A stretch of 64,000 nt of DNA, from NCBI GenBank assembly GCA_030424975.1, contig JAUHVY010000001.1:617093-681092 (forward strand), read 5' to 3'. Each line of letters begins with the position of its first letter. Position 1 is the first letter of the stretch. The notes below the pieces were generated by a model. It did not search any database. It saw only the letters and a program-made list of their open reading frames with translations, and was not told the DNA's origin. Origin of the DNA: Alphaproteobacteria bacterium. GTDB lineage: Bacteria > Pseudomonadota > Alphaproteobacteria > Micavibrionales > Micavibrionaceae. Both the position numbers and the translations under genes were made by a program. Shown here one piece after another: positions 31,499 through 40,492 of this stretch.

Positions 31499-31550
31499 TT
31501 TCTCGTCCTCTTTAATCTAAATTGAAAATTGAATGTGCAAAGCACCCGCA

Positions 31551-32324
31551 TTAAGCGGATGCTGCTTTTTTCTCTTCTTCGGGAAGGTCAACTTTAACAT
31601 CTTCCTTTGCGCCTAAATCAACGCCTGCAGAACCAAGTTCAGCCTGTAGACCGTCAAGAACAGCACCTGCAACCAATTCACAGTAAAGGTCGATTGCGCG
31701 CAATGCGTCATCATTACCCGGAATTGGGTAATCAACACCTTCAAGGCTTGAGTTACTGTCAACGATCGCAAATACAGGAATACCAAGCTTGTTGGCTTCT
31801 TTGATTGCAATGTCTTCTTTGTTTGTGTCGATAACAAACAACGCATCAGGCTGACCGCCCATGTCTTTAATACCGCCGATAGACGCTTCAAGCTTGTTAC
31901 GCTCGCGTGTCATCATTAGGATTTCTTTCTTTGTGAAACCGCTGTGGTCACCTGAAAGGATTTTTTCTACTTCACGCAAGCGGTTGATGGAAGATGTGAT
32001 TGTCTTCCAGTTTGTCAACATACCGCCCAACCAACGTTGGTTTACGTAGTATTGACCGCAACGCTTTGCGCTTTCCGCGATTGTTTCTTGTGCTTGACGC
32101 TTTGTACCAACAAAAAGAATACGACCGCCTTTTGATACGATGTTACGGATTTCAGTTAATCCGGTTTGTAGCATTGGCTGAGTTTGTTGTAGGTCAAGGA
32201 TATGAACGCCATTACGAACACCAAAGATGTATTGGCGCATTTTTGGGTTCCAACGACGTGTGTGGTGGCCGAAGTGAACGCCTGCTTCTAGTAGTTGACG
32301 CATTGTAAATTCTGGTACTGCCAT
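31551..32324 (-). CDS. rpsB: 30S ribosomal protein S2
   Basis: Small-subunit ribosomal protein. It has 257 residues. Family blocks include [36 protein letters not shown]-like sequence near 65-80, and [20 protein letters not shown]. The C-terminus ends in a charged tail ([14 protein letters not shown]). AGGAG 6 bases before the ATG is a strong ribosome-binding site. A hairpin leader lies 32-80 bases upstream. Confidence 0.98.
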   Translation of the reverse strand: MAVPEFTMRQLLEAGVHFGHHTRRWNPKMRQYIFGVRNGVHILDLQQTQPMLQTGLTEIRNIVSKGGRILFVGTKRQAQETIAESAKRCGQYYVNQRWLGGMLTNWKTITSSINRLREVEKILSGDHSGFTKKEILMMTRERNKLEASIGGIKDMGGQPDALFVIDTNKEDIAIKEANKLGIPVFAIVDSNSSLEGVDYPIPGNDDALRAIDLYCELVAGAVLDGLQAELGSAGVDLGAKEDVKVDLPEEEKKAASA

Positions 32325-32355
32325 GTTTTTCTCCTATATTTTCCAGTTATACCGC

Positions 32356-32404
32356 CGCAGGTTTAGTCTGATTTTTACATCAAACACCGGTTAGGAAACC
32401 TGCG
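32356..32404 (-). promoter_or_regulatory. Candidate rpsB 5' leader hairpin
   Basis: In the minus-strand transcript CGCAGGTTT (32404-32396) pairs perfectly with AAACCTGCG (32364-32356), a 9-base-pair stem enclosing 31 bases. Within the loop GAT and ATC can pair around GTAAAA. It lies 32 bases before the rpsB start codon. Autoregulation of rpsB-tsf by S2 through a leader is known in enterobacteria; by analogy this may do the same here. A weak promoter match (TTGCAT, 17 bases, TAGAAA) lies upstream near 32416-32450. Confidence 0.5.
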
Positions 32405-32477
32405 TGTGAATTTAAACTTCGGGTTTTCTACATAGAAACGGGCGGAAATGCAAGGAAAATATAGCAATGTATGTGGA

Positions 32478-35400
32478 TTAAAGTTCCGAAATTTCAATAA
32501 TGCCTTTTTCGGCGCGGATCATATTACGTGCCTGTGCACTAAGTGACCAGTATCCGGGCATTGTAATACGCGCGACGCGTTCATCGCCTAAATGCGCAAA
32601 GAATGTTATTTTTGACTTTCCGCGCCCTTCAATATCAAGGAATTCCTTGATTTTTGGTGCCGCGTCTGAGGCATCCATATGAATTTGAATTTCATGAATT
32701 TTTCCTTCGAGCGCTTGCTCCAGCGGTTGAATTGACCCTGCAGACATCCGTGTTTGATCATCGCGGCGTTCAACCTCAACCTTTAGCAAGAGTGATTCCC
32801 CTGCTTCCAGGAATTCACGCGCGGCATTGAGTGTTTCAGAAAAAACCATGACTTCGAAAATTCCTGTCGGATCAGAAACCTGCAGGAACGCATATTTGCT
32901 GCCCTTTTGGGACATTTTCTCTTGTTTTTTCAGTAGTACGCCCGCCATTTGATAAGCGCCTGCGCCTTTGGCATTAATATCCTCCTCTACATGCGCAAGG
33001 GAAACGATATTCATGCGTTCAAATTGTGCCTGCCGTGTATCCAATGGGTGCGCAGAAAGGTAAAAACCGACGGCGGTAAATTCCCGCGATAATTTTTCTA
33101 ACGGGTCCCAGTTTTTAATATCGGGAAGATCTGGCATGCCAAGGGCGCTTGACTCATCCGTGCCGCCAAACAAGCTGACTTGTCCGGAATCACGTTCTTC
33201 GGCGAGTGATTGTGCGTAACGTAAGATTATCTCTGCGCCTTCACAGACCTGTGCGCGGTTATCATTTAGGGAGTCGAATGCCCCTGCGCAAATCATACGT
33301 TCGAATTGGCGTCGGTTCATTGTCTTCGAGTCAAGCCGTGATGCGAAATCTTCTAGCGTTTTGTATTTGCCGTTTTTATCACGTTCCGCGATCAGGCGTT
33401 CCATCGCATCCTCACCAACACCCTTGAGCGCCGCGAGGGCGTATCTAACCTTACCGTCTTCAACCTTGAAATCGGGGTTCGATTCGTTCACATCGGGCGT
33501 CAGAAGGGTTAAACCCATTTTATCCATGTCTTGTTTAAAGACACTGAGTTTATCGGTGTTACCCAAATCAAGCGTCATGGACGCTGCCATAAATTCAACC
33601 GGGTAATTCGCCTTTAGCCATGCCGTCCAATACGCAATCAGGGCATAGGCGGCGGCGTGTGATTTGTTAAAACCGTAGCCCGCAAATTTTGCGATTTGGT
33701 CGAAAATTTCTGATGATTTTTTTTCAGGAACGTTATGGTGTTCTTTTGCGCCGCTGACGAACATTTCGCGCTGCGTGTCCATCTCTTCTTTGATCTTTTT
33801 ACCCATAGCGCGGCGAAGTAAATCCGCGCCGCCAAGTGTATAGCCCGCAAGCTCCTGTGCGGCCTGCATGACCTGCTCCTGGTAGATCATGATCCCGTAT
33901 GTTTCTTCCAGAAACGGTTGCAAGATCGGGTGCATGTAGTCGGCTTCTTCGCGCTCTTCCTTCACGTCGATATATTTGGGAATATTATCCATCGGACCCG
34001 GACGATAAAGGGAAACAAGGGCGATAATATCTTCGAACCTGTTTGGCTTCACCTTTTTCAGTGTATCTCGCATTCCTGCACTTTCAAGCTGGAACACGCC
34101 GACCGTATTACCGATAGACATCAGCTCATACGCTTTAGGATCGTCCAGCGGAATATCAAGTGCGTCAATTTTCTTGCCTGTTTGTTCTTCGATTATATTG
34201 AGGGATTTTTGAACCACTGTCATGGTTTTCAAACCCAAAAAGTCGAACTTTACCAAGCCTGCTTGCTCAACATATTTCATGTTGAATTGTGTCACAGGCA
34301 TATCAGAACGCGGATCACGATAAAGCGGGATAAGCTCATCAAGCGGTCTGTCACCGATCACAACCCCCGCGGCGTGGGTTGAAGCGTGTCTGTATAATCC
34401 CTCGAGCTGTAGGGCTATATCAATGAGCTTCCCTTGTGTCTCATCGCGGTTACGCTCTGCGCGCAGGTCGGCATCGGCGTTCAATGCCTCTTGCAACGTC
34501 ATCGGGTTTGCGGGATTGTTTGGAATGAGCTTGGCAATACGGTCAACTTGCCCGTATGACATTTGCAAAACACGGCCAACATCGCGTACTACCGCGCGAG
34601 CCTGTAGTTTACCAAAGGTGATAATCTGCGCGACGTGATCGTGGCCGTAGCGATCCTGTACGTATTTGATCACTTCATCACGGCGATCCTGACAAAAGTC
34701 AACGTCAAAGTCGGGCATGGATACACGCTCGGGGTTTAGGAAACGTTCGAACAGCAAACCCAATGCAAGTGGGTCAAGGTCAGTAATTTTCAGTGCCCAA
34801 GCCACAATAGAACCCGCACCGGAGCCCCTGCCCGGCCCGACTGGAATATCATGTTCTTTTGACCATTTAATAAAATCGGAAACGATCAAGAAGTATCCGG
34901 GGAAACCCATTTGATTGATAATGCCAAGTTCAAAGTCCAACCTGTCCCAATATGGTTTGGCGGCTTCTTCCTTTTCTTTATCGCTCATCCCTTCTTCGAA
35001 AACGAATTTCTCTAATCGCCATTGCAACCCGTCTTTTGATTGCTGTGCCAGCTCTTCCGGCTCCGGCCTTTTGCTTTCTGTTTCAAACGGCGGCAAAATC
35101 GGCGCGATGGGCTTTAATAGATAAGAACAACGCTGTGCGATGACCATGGTGTTGTTTATTGCTTCGGGGAGGTCTTTAAATAAATCCTCCATTTCCCGAG
35201 CAGATTTGAAATAATGCTCTGGCGTGACTTTGCGGCGATCATCCTCACTGACATATCGGCCTTCTGCGATACATAACAGGGCATCATGTGCCTCATGCGC
35301 GCCGCGGTCTTTGAAATAACAATCATTTGTGGCAACTAGCGGTACGTTATATTCATAAGCCAAATCGATGAGGTCATTTTCAACTTTATCTTCATCCGGC

Positions 35401-35906
35401 AGGTTATGGCGCTGTATCTCAATATAGAAACGATTGTCAAAAACACGGTTGAGCCATTGCAGGCTTTCTACGGCTTTATCTTTTTGACCGTGGAACAAGT
35501 TTTGAGCAATAGCCCCCTTCATACCGCCACTCAGGCAAATAAGCCCTTGGGAATACTGTTCGATCATTTCATAAGATGCACTGACGCCATGGATAGAGCT
35601 TTCATGCATATAGGCGGCGCTGACGATTTTACAGAGGTTCTTATACCCCTGCTCATTTTGCACGATCAGAACAATTTGATGTCCGTCATCACCGATATTC
35701 GCCTGGCAGCCAAGAATGGGTTGTACACCGTTTTTCGATGCCTCAAGTGCAAATTCCATCGCACCGAACAGGTTGTTTGTGTCGGTAATGGCAACAGCTG
35801 GCATATTGTGCGCAACACAAAGCTTTACAAGGTCTTTGACCTTGATTGCGCCCTCCGCCAATGAATATGCGGAATGCAAATGCAGATGTACAAAATTTTG
35901 CGACAT
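32478..35906 (-). CDS. dnaE: DNA polymerase III alpha subunit
   Basis: Replicative DNA polymerase catalytic subunit. It has 1142 residues from ATG 35906 (MSQNFVHLHLHSAYSL); a TTG five codons upstream is also in frame. An N-terminal PHP domain (about 5-270) is followed by the polymerase core with MPDFDVDFCQDRRDEV, in which Asp401 and Asp403 are catalytic. Then come the helix-hairpin-helix region (LKGVGEDAMERLI), a beta-binding region and an OB domain near 990-1070. It is alone between lolD and rpsB, with about 150 bases to rpsB. The dnaE-lolD-lolC-proS order is typical of alphaproteobacteria. Confidence 0.97.
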   Translation of the reverse strand: MSQNFVHLHLHSAYSLAEGAIKVKDLVKLCVAHNMPAVAITDTNNLFGAMEFALEASKNGVQPILGCQANIGDDGHQIVLIVQNEQGYKNLCKIVSAAYMHESSIHGVSASYEMIEQYSQGLICLSGGMKGAIAQNLFHGQKDKAVESLQWLNRVFDNRFYIEIQRHNLPDEDKVENDLIDLAYEYNVPLVATNDCYFKDRGAHEAHDALLCIAEGRYVSEDDRRKVTPEHYFKSAREMEDLFKDLPEAINNTMVIAQRCSYLLKPIAPILPPFETESKRPEPEELAQQSKDGLQWRLEKFVFEEGMSDKEKEEAAKPYWDRLDFELGIINQMGFPGYFLIVSDFIKWSKEHDIPVGPGRGSGAGSIVAWALKITDLDPLALGLLFERFLNPERVSMPDFDVDFCQDRRDEVIKYVQDRYGHDHVAQIITFGKLQARAVVRDVGRVLQMSYGQVDRIAKLIPNNPANPMTLQEALNADADLRAERNRDETQGKLIDIALQLEGLYRHASTHAAGVVIGDRPLDELIPLYRDPRSDMPVTQFNMKYVEQAGLVKFDFLGLKTMTVVQKSLNIIEEQTGKKIDALDIPLDDPKAYELMSIGNTVGVFQLESAGMRDTLKKVKPNRFEDIIALVSLYRPGPMDNIPKYIDVKEEREEADYMHPILQPFLEETYGIMIYQEQVMQAAQELAGYTLGGADLLRRAMGKKIKEEMDTQREMFVSGAKEHHNVPEKKSSEIFDQIAKFAGYGFNKSHAAAYALIAYWTAWLKANYPVEFMAASMTLDLGNTDKLSVFKQDMDKMGLTLLTPDVNESNPDFKVEDGKVRYALAALKGVGEDAMERLIAERDKNGKYKTLEDFASRLDSKTMNRRQFERMICAGAFDSLNDNRAQVCEGAEIILRYAQSLAEERDSGQVSLFGGTDESSALGMPDLPDIKNWDPLEKLSREFTAVGFYLSAHPLDTRQAQFERMNIVSLAHVEEDINAKGAGAYQMAGVLLKKQEKMSQKGSKYAFLQVSDPTGIFEVMVFSETLNAAREFLEAGESLLLKVEVERRDDQTRMSAGSIQPLEQALEGKIHEIQIHMDASDAAPKIKEFLDIEGRGKSKITFFAHLGDERVARITMPGYWSLSAQARNMIRAEKGIIEISEL

Positions 35907-35972
35907 GCCCTTATCTAACAATAATTATGGGGGGGAATCCATGGGTAAAATAGGATTATGCGCAAGAAATCT

Positions 35973-36917
35973 CTAATACGGTAAAATACGGCCTGATTTA
36001 ACCTCAAGAATACGATCCATTTGATTGGCTAAGTCCAGATTATGCGTAGCGATTAATGCACCGATACCGCGGCTGCGTACGACGTCGAGTAATAATTCAA
36101 ACACTTCTGCGGATGTTTCGGGATCAAGGTTACCTGTAGGTTCATCGGCAAATAATAAGTGCGGGTCGTTCATCAATGATCTGGCGATGGCGACGCGTTG
36201 TTGTTCTCCGCCTGATAATGTTGCGGGGCGATGTGTCAGGCGGTGGCCAAGGCCGAGCTGTTCCAGTAAAACTGCAGCTTTATCTTGGGCCTGTTTGGGT
36301 GATATACCCGCGATCACTTGCGGCAAAGCCACGTTTTCTAATGCAGTAAACTCCGGCAGCAGATGGTGGAATTGGTATATGAAGCCGATATGCTCATTCC
36401 GAAGTTTCGTACGTGCGCGATCAGATTGACGTGATATGTCACGCCCTTCCATCACCACTTGCCCTGATGTTGGTGAGTCCAAAAGCCCGAGAATATGAAG
36501 AAGCGTTGATTTACCTGATCCGCTAGGCCCGACCAGAGCCGCGATCTCACCTGCATAAATGCGTAAATCAACATTATTCAGGATTTGTAACTTGTTTTGC
36601 CCTTGCTTGTATTCTTTACATAGGTTTTTAACGAGCAGGAGCTCTGTTCCCTCTTCGATTGCTGGGGAAAGCGGCTCAATATTATATTCTTGTCTTTCTG
36701 CTGCGGCCGACGCTTTTGCCTCTTCCTCGGCGAGGATTTCATCATCCAATGCATCGGAATCAAGCTCGTCAATCGGTTCAATGTCATCGAGGTCATCAAA
36801 CATAAAATCCTCGTCTATATCTTCATCCTCATTGAGGGGCGTATAGTACGAGCGCCTGTCCACCTTGGATTGTGGAAAGGTATGTTTTTCAAATATGTCC
36901 ATTAGACGTTGTTCCAT
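35973..36917 (-). CDS. lolD: Lipoprotein export ATPase LolD with acidic N-terminal extension
   Basis: ABC ATPase of the LolCDE system that releases lipoproteins from the inner membrane for transport to the outer membrane. It has 314 residues against the usual 225-235. The ATPase domain starts near residue 92 and is complete: Walker A GPSGSGKST at 130-138, signature LSGGEQQR, Walker B LLFADEPTGNLD and the switch histidine in ATHN. The first 90 residues are extra and contain a stretch (about 30-67) in which more than half the residues are Asp or Glu. No good internal start codon precedes the ATPase domain, and the ATG lies 18 bases after lolC, so the extension is probably translated. Confidence 0.93.
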   Translation of the reverse strand: MEQRLMDIFEKHTFPQSKVDRRSYYTPLNEDEDIDEDFMFDDLDDIEPIDELDSDALDDEILAEEEAKASAAAERQEYNIEPLSPAIEEGTELLLVKNLCKEYKQGQNKLQILNNVDLRIYAGEIAALVGPSGSGKSTLLHILGLLDSPTSGQVVMEGRDISRQSDRARTKLRNEHIGFIYQFHHLLPEFTALENVALPQVIAGISPKQAQDKAAVLLEQLGLGHRLTHRPATLSGGEQQRVAIARSLMNDPHLLFADEPTGNLDPETSAEVFELLLDVVRSRGIGALIATHNLDLANQMDRILEVKSGRILPY

Positions 36918-36935
36918 ATTTCTTTAACCACGTTA

Positions 36936-38180
36936 TTATTCATAACGCAAAGCCTCCACAGGGTCGAGGCGTGCCGCGCGCCATGCAGGGTAAATTGTTG
37001 CGAAAACAGATAAGAACAGTGCCATTCCGATAACTGTTACAACCTCGTTCCAGTCAATTTGAGCGGGGATTTCTGAGAGGAAACGAATTTCTGCATCCCA
37101 TAATGATGCCCCGGTCAAACCTTCCAGAATATCTTTTATTGTTTCAATATTAAGCGCGAATGTAATGCCCAAAAGCGCGCCGATAATTGTACCGATAAAC
37201 CCGATACTCGCCCCCGTAAGCATAAAAATACGCATCATATTACCGCGCGTTGCGCCCATGGTACGCATGATTGCGATATCATGCCCCTTATCCTTCACCA
37301 GCATTATCATTGATGAAATGATATTAAATGCCGCAACAAGGATAATCAGGCTTAGTATTAAGAACATCACGTTACGTTCAACCTCAAGCGCGCTAAAGAA
37401 ACTTTTGTTCATATCACGCCAATCATAAACGCCGGCGCGACCATCCAGTTCAATTTCAATACGGCGCCTTATATCATCAAGTTTTTCCGGTTCGCTCAGG
37501 AAGACTTCAATGCTTCCTACGCCCTCCTTGTATTGAAAAAACTTTTGAGCAGCGGGCAATGGCATAAAAACAAAGCCGCTATTATATTCATACATCTCGA
37601 CATCAAAAATAAGGCCTACTTCAAAGCTACGTTGCGTTGTCTGTGTACCCAACGGTGTGCTTCTCAGGACAGGTGATATGAGGGTTACTTTATCACCGAC
37701 ACTAACGCGCAGTTTTTGTGCTAAAACAGAGCCGATGGCAATTTTGAATCCGCGGAAGTTCTCAATATCTCCTGCGCGTATACCGTTATATAAAATATCA
37801 CGTACCGCAAAGTCAGCCTGCGATATACCACGCACCATAACGCCCATCGCTGAGCCTTGGTGTGTTAAAAGTGTCTGACCTTCGATTGTCGGACTAACAT
37901 ATTTTACGCCCGGTATATCACTGATCATCTTTGTGATGTCTTGATAATCATAGAGTTGCCCGGCTTGTGAATAGACATTCATATGCCCGCCCAAACCGAG
38001 AATGCGGCTAAAGAGTTCCTGACGAAAACCGTTCATAACACTCATTACGATAATGAGTGTGGCCACACCAAGCATGATGCCGGCAAAAGAGAAGCCGGCA
38101 ATAACGGAAACAAAGCCTTCCGCTTTTTTAGAGCGCAGATAGCGCCATGCAACAGTGCGTTCGAACGTATTAAAAATCAC
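36936..38180 (-). CDS. lolC: Lipoprotein-releasing system permease (LolC/LolE family)
   Basis: Inner-membrane permease working with LolD. It has 414 residues. The N-terminal membrane segment (about 20-47) has MLGVATLIIVMSVMNGFRQE, followed by a large periplasmic domain (about 50-265). Three C-terminal membrane segments form the MacB/FtsX-type core with KDKGHDIAIMRTMGATRGNM, the coupling region to the ATPase. Alphaproteobacteria usually have one such gene in place of lolC plus lolE, and only one is seen here. It begins 3 bases after the proS stop. Confidence 0.94.
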   Translation of the reverse strand: MIFNTFERTVAWRYLRSKKAEGFVSVIAGFSFAGIMLGVATLIIVMSVMNGFRQELFSRILGLGGHMNVYSQAGQLYDYQDITKMISDIPGVKYVSPTIEGQTLLTHQGSAMGVMVRGISQADFAVRDILYNGIRAGDIENFRGFKIAIGSVLAQKLRVSVGDKVTLISPVLRSTPLGTQTTQRSFEVGLIFDVEMYEYNSGFVFMPLPAAQKFFQYKEGVGSIEVFLSEPEKLDDIRRRIEIELDGRAGVYDWRDMNKSFFSALEVERNVMFLILSLIILVAAFNIISSMIMLVKDKGHDIAIMRTMGATRGNMMRIFMLTGASIGFIGTIIGALLGITFALNIETIKDILEGLTGASLWDAEIRFLSEIPAQIDWNEVVTVIGMALFLSVFATIYPAWRAARLDPVEALRYE

Positions 38181-38183
38181 CGT

Positions 38184-39632
38184 TTAATAGGCCTTTCCGA
38201 TCAATACTTTTTCACCGCCATCTTCGAATGGCATGCAACGGGTTGATAATGAATATTCTTTCATTATCGCTTCTAATTTATCATCTTCCAGTAATGTTAC
38301 AGGAACCTTTACAAGGCCGACATTATCTTTTGCAAAGAAATCTGAGATATCAGAAAGTGATGTGCCGTCGAAAGTATGCTCATCACGGAATGTTTTGGAA
38401 CGGTTTAGCATGAAATCATGAACCTGATCCAACAGGCCTTGTGCCTGTTTTACAAACTCGCTTACGGATAATGTCTGTTTTGACTCGCGACCGATATCAC
38501 GGCGTACAACAGTAACTTCTTTATTTTCTAGCTCTCTGCCGCCAATTTCAACACGAAGAGGAATACCCTTCTTGATCGCATCCCACATTTTATCAGGTGT
38601 GCGCATATCACGTTTATCCACCATTGCGCGCATGCCCTTTGATTTCAGGTCAGCCACAATTTTTTCTGCAAATGCTACGATTTCACCATCTTCTTCGGGG
38701 TTCTTCACAACCGGTAAAATGACAATTTGTTGTGGTGCGATGCGCGGGGGCATCATCATACCATCATCATCGCCATGGATCATAATCATTCCGCCAATAG
38801 CGCGTGTGCTGAAGGCCCAGCTTGTCGTGTATGCATGTTCTTCCACGCCAGTGCGGGTTTGGAATTTAATGCCGCAGCTTTTTGAGAATGTTTGCCCAAG
38901 GTCATGCGTTGTTGCAGCTTGTAATGCTTTGCCGTCTTGCATGATTGATTCAAAAGCGTAGGTTTCTTTTGCACCGGGGAAACGTTCCTCTGGCGTTTTG
39001 ATGCCCTTATACCCGGTGAACGCCAAGTATTCATGGAAGAACTTTTCATACATATCCAAAATCGTCAGGCAGTCCTTCTTTGCATCATCGGGGGTTTCAA
39101 ATGCATTATGCCCTTCGTGCCAGAAAAATTCAGAAGTACGCAGGAACATACGTGTACGCATTTCCCAACGCATTACATTGCCCCATTGGTTCAATTTTAA
39201 CGGCAAGTCACGATATGATTGTACCCAACGAGACATCGCATCACCGATAATGGTTTCGGATGTCGGGCGAATAACATATGGCTCTTCTAATTTACCTGCA
39301 GGAACAAGGCCGTTTTCCGAGCCTTCCAGCCTGTGGTGTGTTACAACCGCACATTCTTTAGCAAAGCCGTCAATATGCTCTGCTTCTTTTTCCAAGAATG
39401 ATAACGGGATAAGTAATGGGAAAGACGCATTTTGAACGCCGTAATCCTTTAACCACGGATCAAAGATGTTTTGCATATTTTCCCATACGGCAAAACCATA
39501 CGGCTTGATGATCATACAGCCGCGCACAGGCGAGTTTTCCGCCATGTCTGCGGCTTTGATAACCTGTTGATACCACTCAGGAAAGTTTTCTTCCCGCGTT
39601 GGTGTGATCGCGGTTCTTGCTTTTTTACCCAT
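38184..39632 (-). CDS. proS: Prolyl-tRNA synthetase, archaeal/eukaryotic type
   Basis: Charges tRNA-Pro with proline. It has 482 residues. The sequence is clearly the archaeal/eukaryotic (type 3) form. It starts EENFPEWYQQVIKAADMAE, then SPVRGCMIIKPYGFAVWE, and carries motif 2 NVMRWEMRTRMFLRTSEFFW and motif 3-region STRAIGGMIMIHGDDDG. It has the extra C-terminal domain and ends in tyrosine (KAY), as that group does. The bacterial type-1 editing insertion is absent, and the protein does not resemble the shorter form usual in alphaproteobacteria. Yet the gene lies exactly where the alphaproteobacterial proS normally lies, just upstream of lolC, lolD and dnaE. Replacement in place is the likely explanation. 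Confidence 0.95.
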   Translation of the reverse strand: MGKKARTAITPTREENFPEWYQQVIKAADMAENSPVRGCMIIKPYGFAVWENMQNIFDPWLKDYGVQNASFPLLIPLSFLEKEAEHIDGFAKECAVVTHHRLEGSENGLVPAGKLEEPYVIRPTSETIIGDAMSRWVQSYRDLPLKLNQWGNVMRWEMRTRMFLRTSEFFWHEGHNAFETPDDAKKDCLTILDMYEKFFHEYLAFTGYKGIKTPEERFPGAKETYAFESIMQDGKALQAATTHDLGQTFSKSCGIKFQTRTGVEEHAYTTSWAFSTRAIGGMIMIHGDDDGMMMPPRIAPQQIVILPVVKNPEEDGEIVAFAEKIVADLKSKGMRAMVDKRDMRTPDKMWDAIKKGIPLRVEIGGRELENKEVTVVRRDIGRESKQTLSVSEFVKQAQGLLDQVHDFMLNRSKTFRDEHTFDGTSLSDISDFFAKDNVGLVKVPVTLLEDDKLEAIMKEYSLSTRCMPFEDGGEKVLIGKAY

Positions 39633-39677
39633 TTTTTAAAACTCCGAAAATTTACTCAATATAGTGTGATTAGGTCT

Positions 39678-40217
39678 CTAATCCTGCGGCTTACGAGGCG
39701 GATAAGGAACATTGATTTTTGCTTCACTATTACCGTTAGACACTACGGGATTGCCGCTTTCATGTCCATGCTGTTCTGATTGATATCCTTGATTTTTTTT
39801 CAATTCATCCAAAACGGTTTTGCACACGTCTTTTACATCATTTGAAATGACCGCGCCGTTATATTTCATTGCGCCATCCGCGGGAATTGTAAGTGTTCCG
39901 ATTTGTGGTTTCAATTCTAAGCCGTTCGGGAGTATAAGCCCGTAACGTTGCGCCAGATCAATTTCTAATGGAATTGTAATGATATCAAAATCTTCCGCAT
40001 TACCATCGCCGCCAAGTTCAGGAGGGGCTACATCATTCCCATGAACATCAATGCCGGGAACATATTCCGCACCCTGAACGGCACTTTTCTTCTGTTGGTC
40101 TTGATATTTTTTACAAAATGTAACAATCGGTTCTATGTTTTCGGGTATTTCGGCCTTAACCGAAAACGGAGTGAGCAAAATACTAAGTCCGGCAAAAAGA
40201 CTGATGTATCTTGTCAT
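39678..40217 (-). CDS. Secreted hypothetical protein
   Basis: I do not recognise this family. It has 179 residues with a clear signal peptide (about 1-22, cleavage after VKA likely). The mature part has two cysteines (Cys35 and one in DVKDVCKTVL), which could form a disulphide. A central segment, VTIPLEIDLAQRYGL-like in character (here IPLEIDLAQRYGLILPNGLE), is followed by a polar, Pro- and Asn-rich C-terminus. It probably resides in the periplasm. It lies 4 bases after the DUF1467 gene and 45 bases before proS, so it may be cotranscribed with the rnj unit. Confidence 0.7.
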   Translation of the reverse strand: MTRYISLFAGLSILLTPFSVKAEIPENIEPIVTFCKKYQDQQKKSAVQGAEYVPGIDVHGNDVAPPELGGDGNAEDFDIITIPLEIDLAQRYGLILPNGLELKPQIGTLTIPADGAMKYNGAVISNDVKDVCKTVLDELKKNQGYQSEQHGHESGNPVVSNGNSEAKINVPYPPRKPQD

Positions 40218-40221
40218 TTTG

Positions 40222-40482
40222 TCACTCCATGTCGTTTATCATATTTCTGAAATCAATAATGTCAGAAGATATTACCATGTAAACAATGCCCCATAAAACA
40301 ATTGATATAATTGTTGTGATGAGAAGTTTCTTTTTTAAATTAAATTCTTTGGGTGCGCCCGGTGCGAGGTATTCCCCCTCTTCCGCTTCTTCTTGTGTTG
40401 TCGATAAGCCGATAGGTAGAACACAGAATATGACTGTCCACCAGATCATGATGAAAACAACAAAGGCTGATACGAAATTCAT
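40222..40482 (-). CDS. DUF1467 family small membrane protein
   Basis: An 86-residue protein with two membrane segments (about 5-26 and 52-72) joined by a charged loop ending in EYLAPGAPKEFNLKKKLL. This pattern (two helices with a PG-P loop, an initial WW-containing helix) is that of the DUF1467 family, found next to rnj in alphaproteobacteria. The function is unknown. The start is 10 bases after the rnj stop. Confidence 0.8.
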   Translation of the reverse strand: MNFVSAFVVFIMIWWTVIFCVLPIGLSTTQEEAEEGEYLAPGAPKEFNLKKKLLITTIISIVLWGIVYMVISSDIIDFRNMINDME

Positions 40483-40492
40483 AATATGATAC

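Noticed and set aside
32426-32445. Palindrome TTTCTA-CA-TAGAAA upstream of rpsB as an operator
   Set aside because: Short, A/T-rich and overlapping a possible -10 box; chance occurrence cannot be excluded and no known regulator matches.
35406-35864. Plus-strand open frame of 152 codons opposite the start of dnaE
   Set aside because: Antisense to the conserved PHP domain of dnaE; no protein-like pattern.
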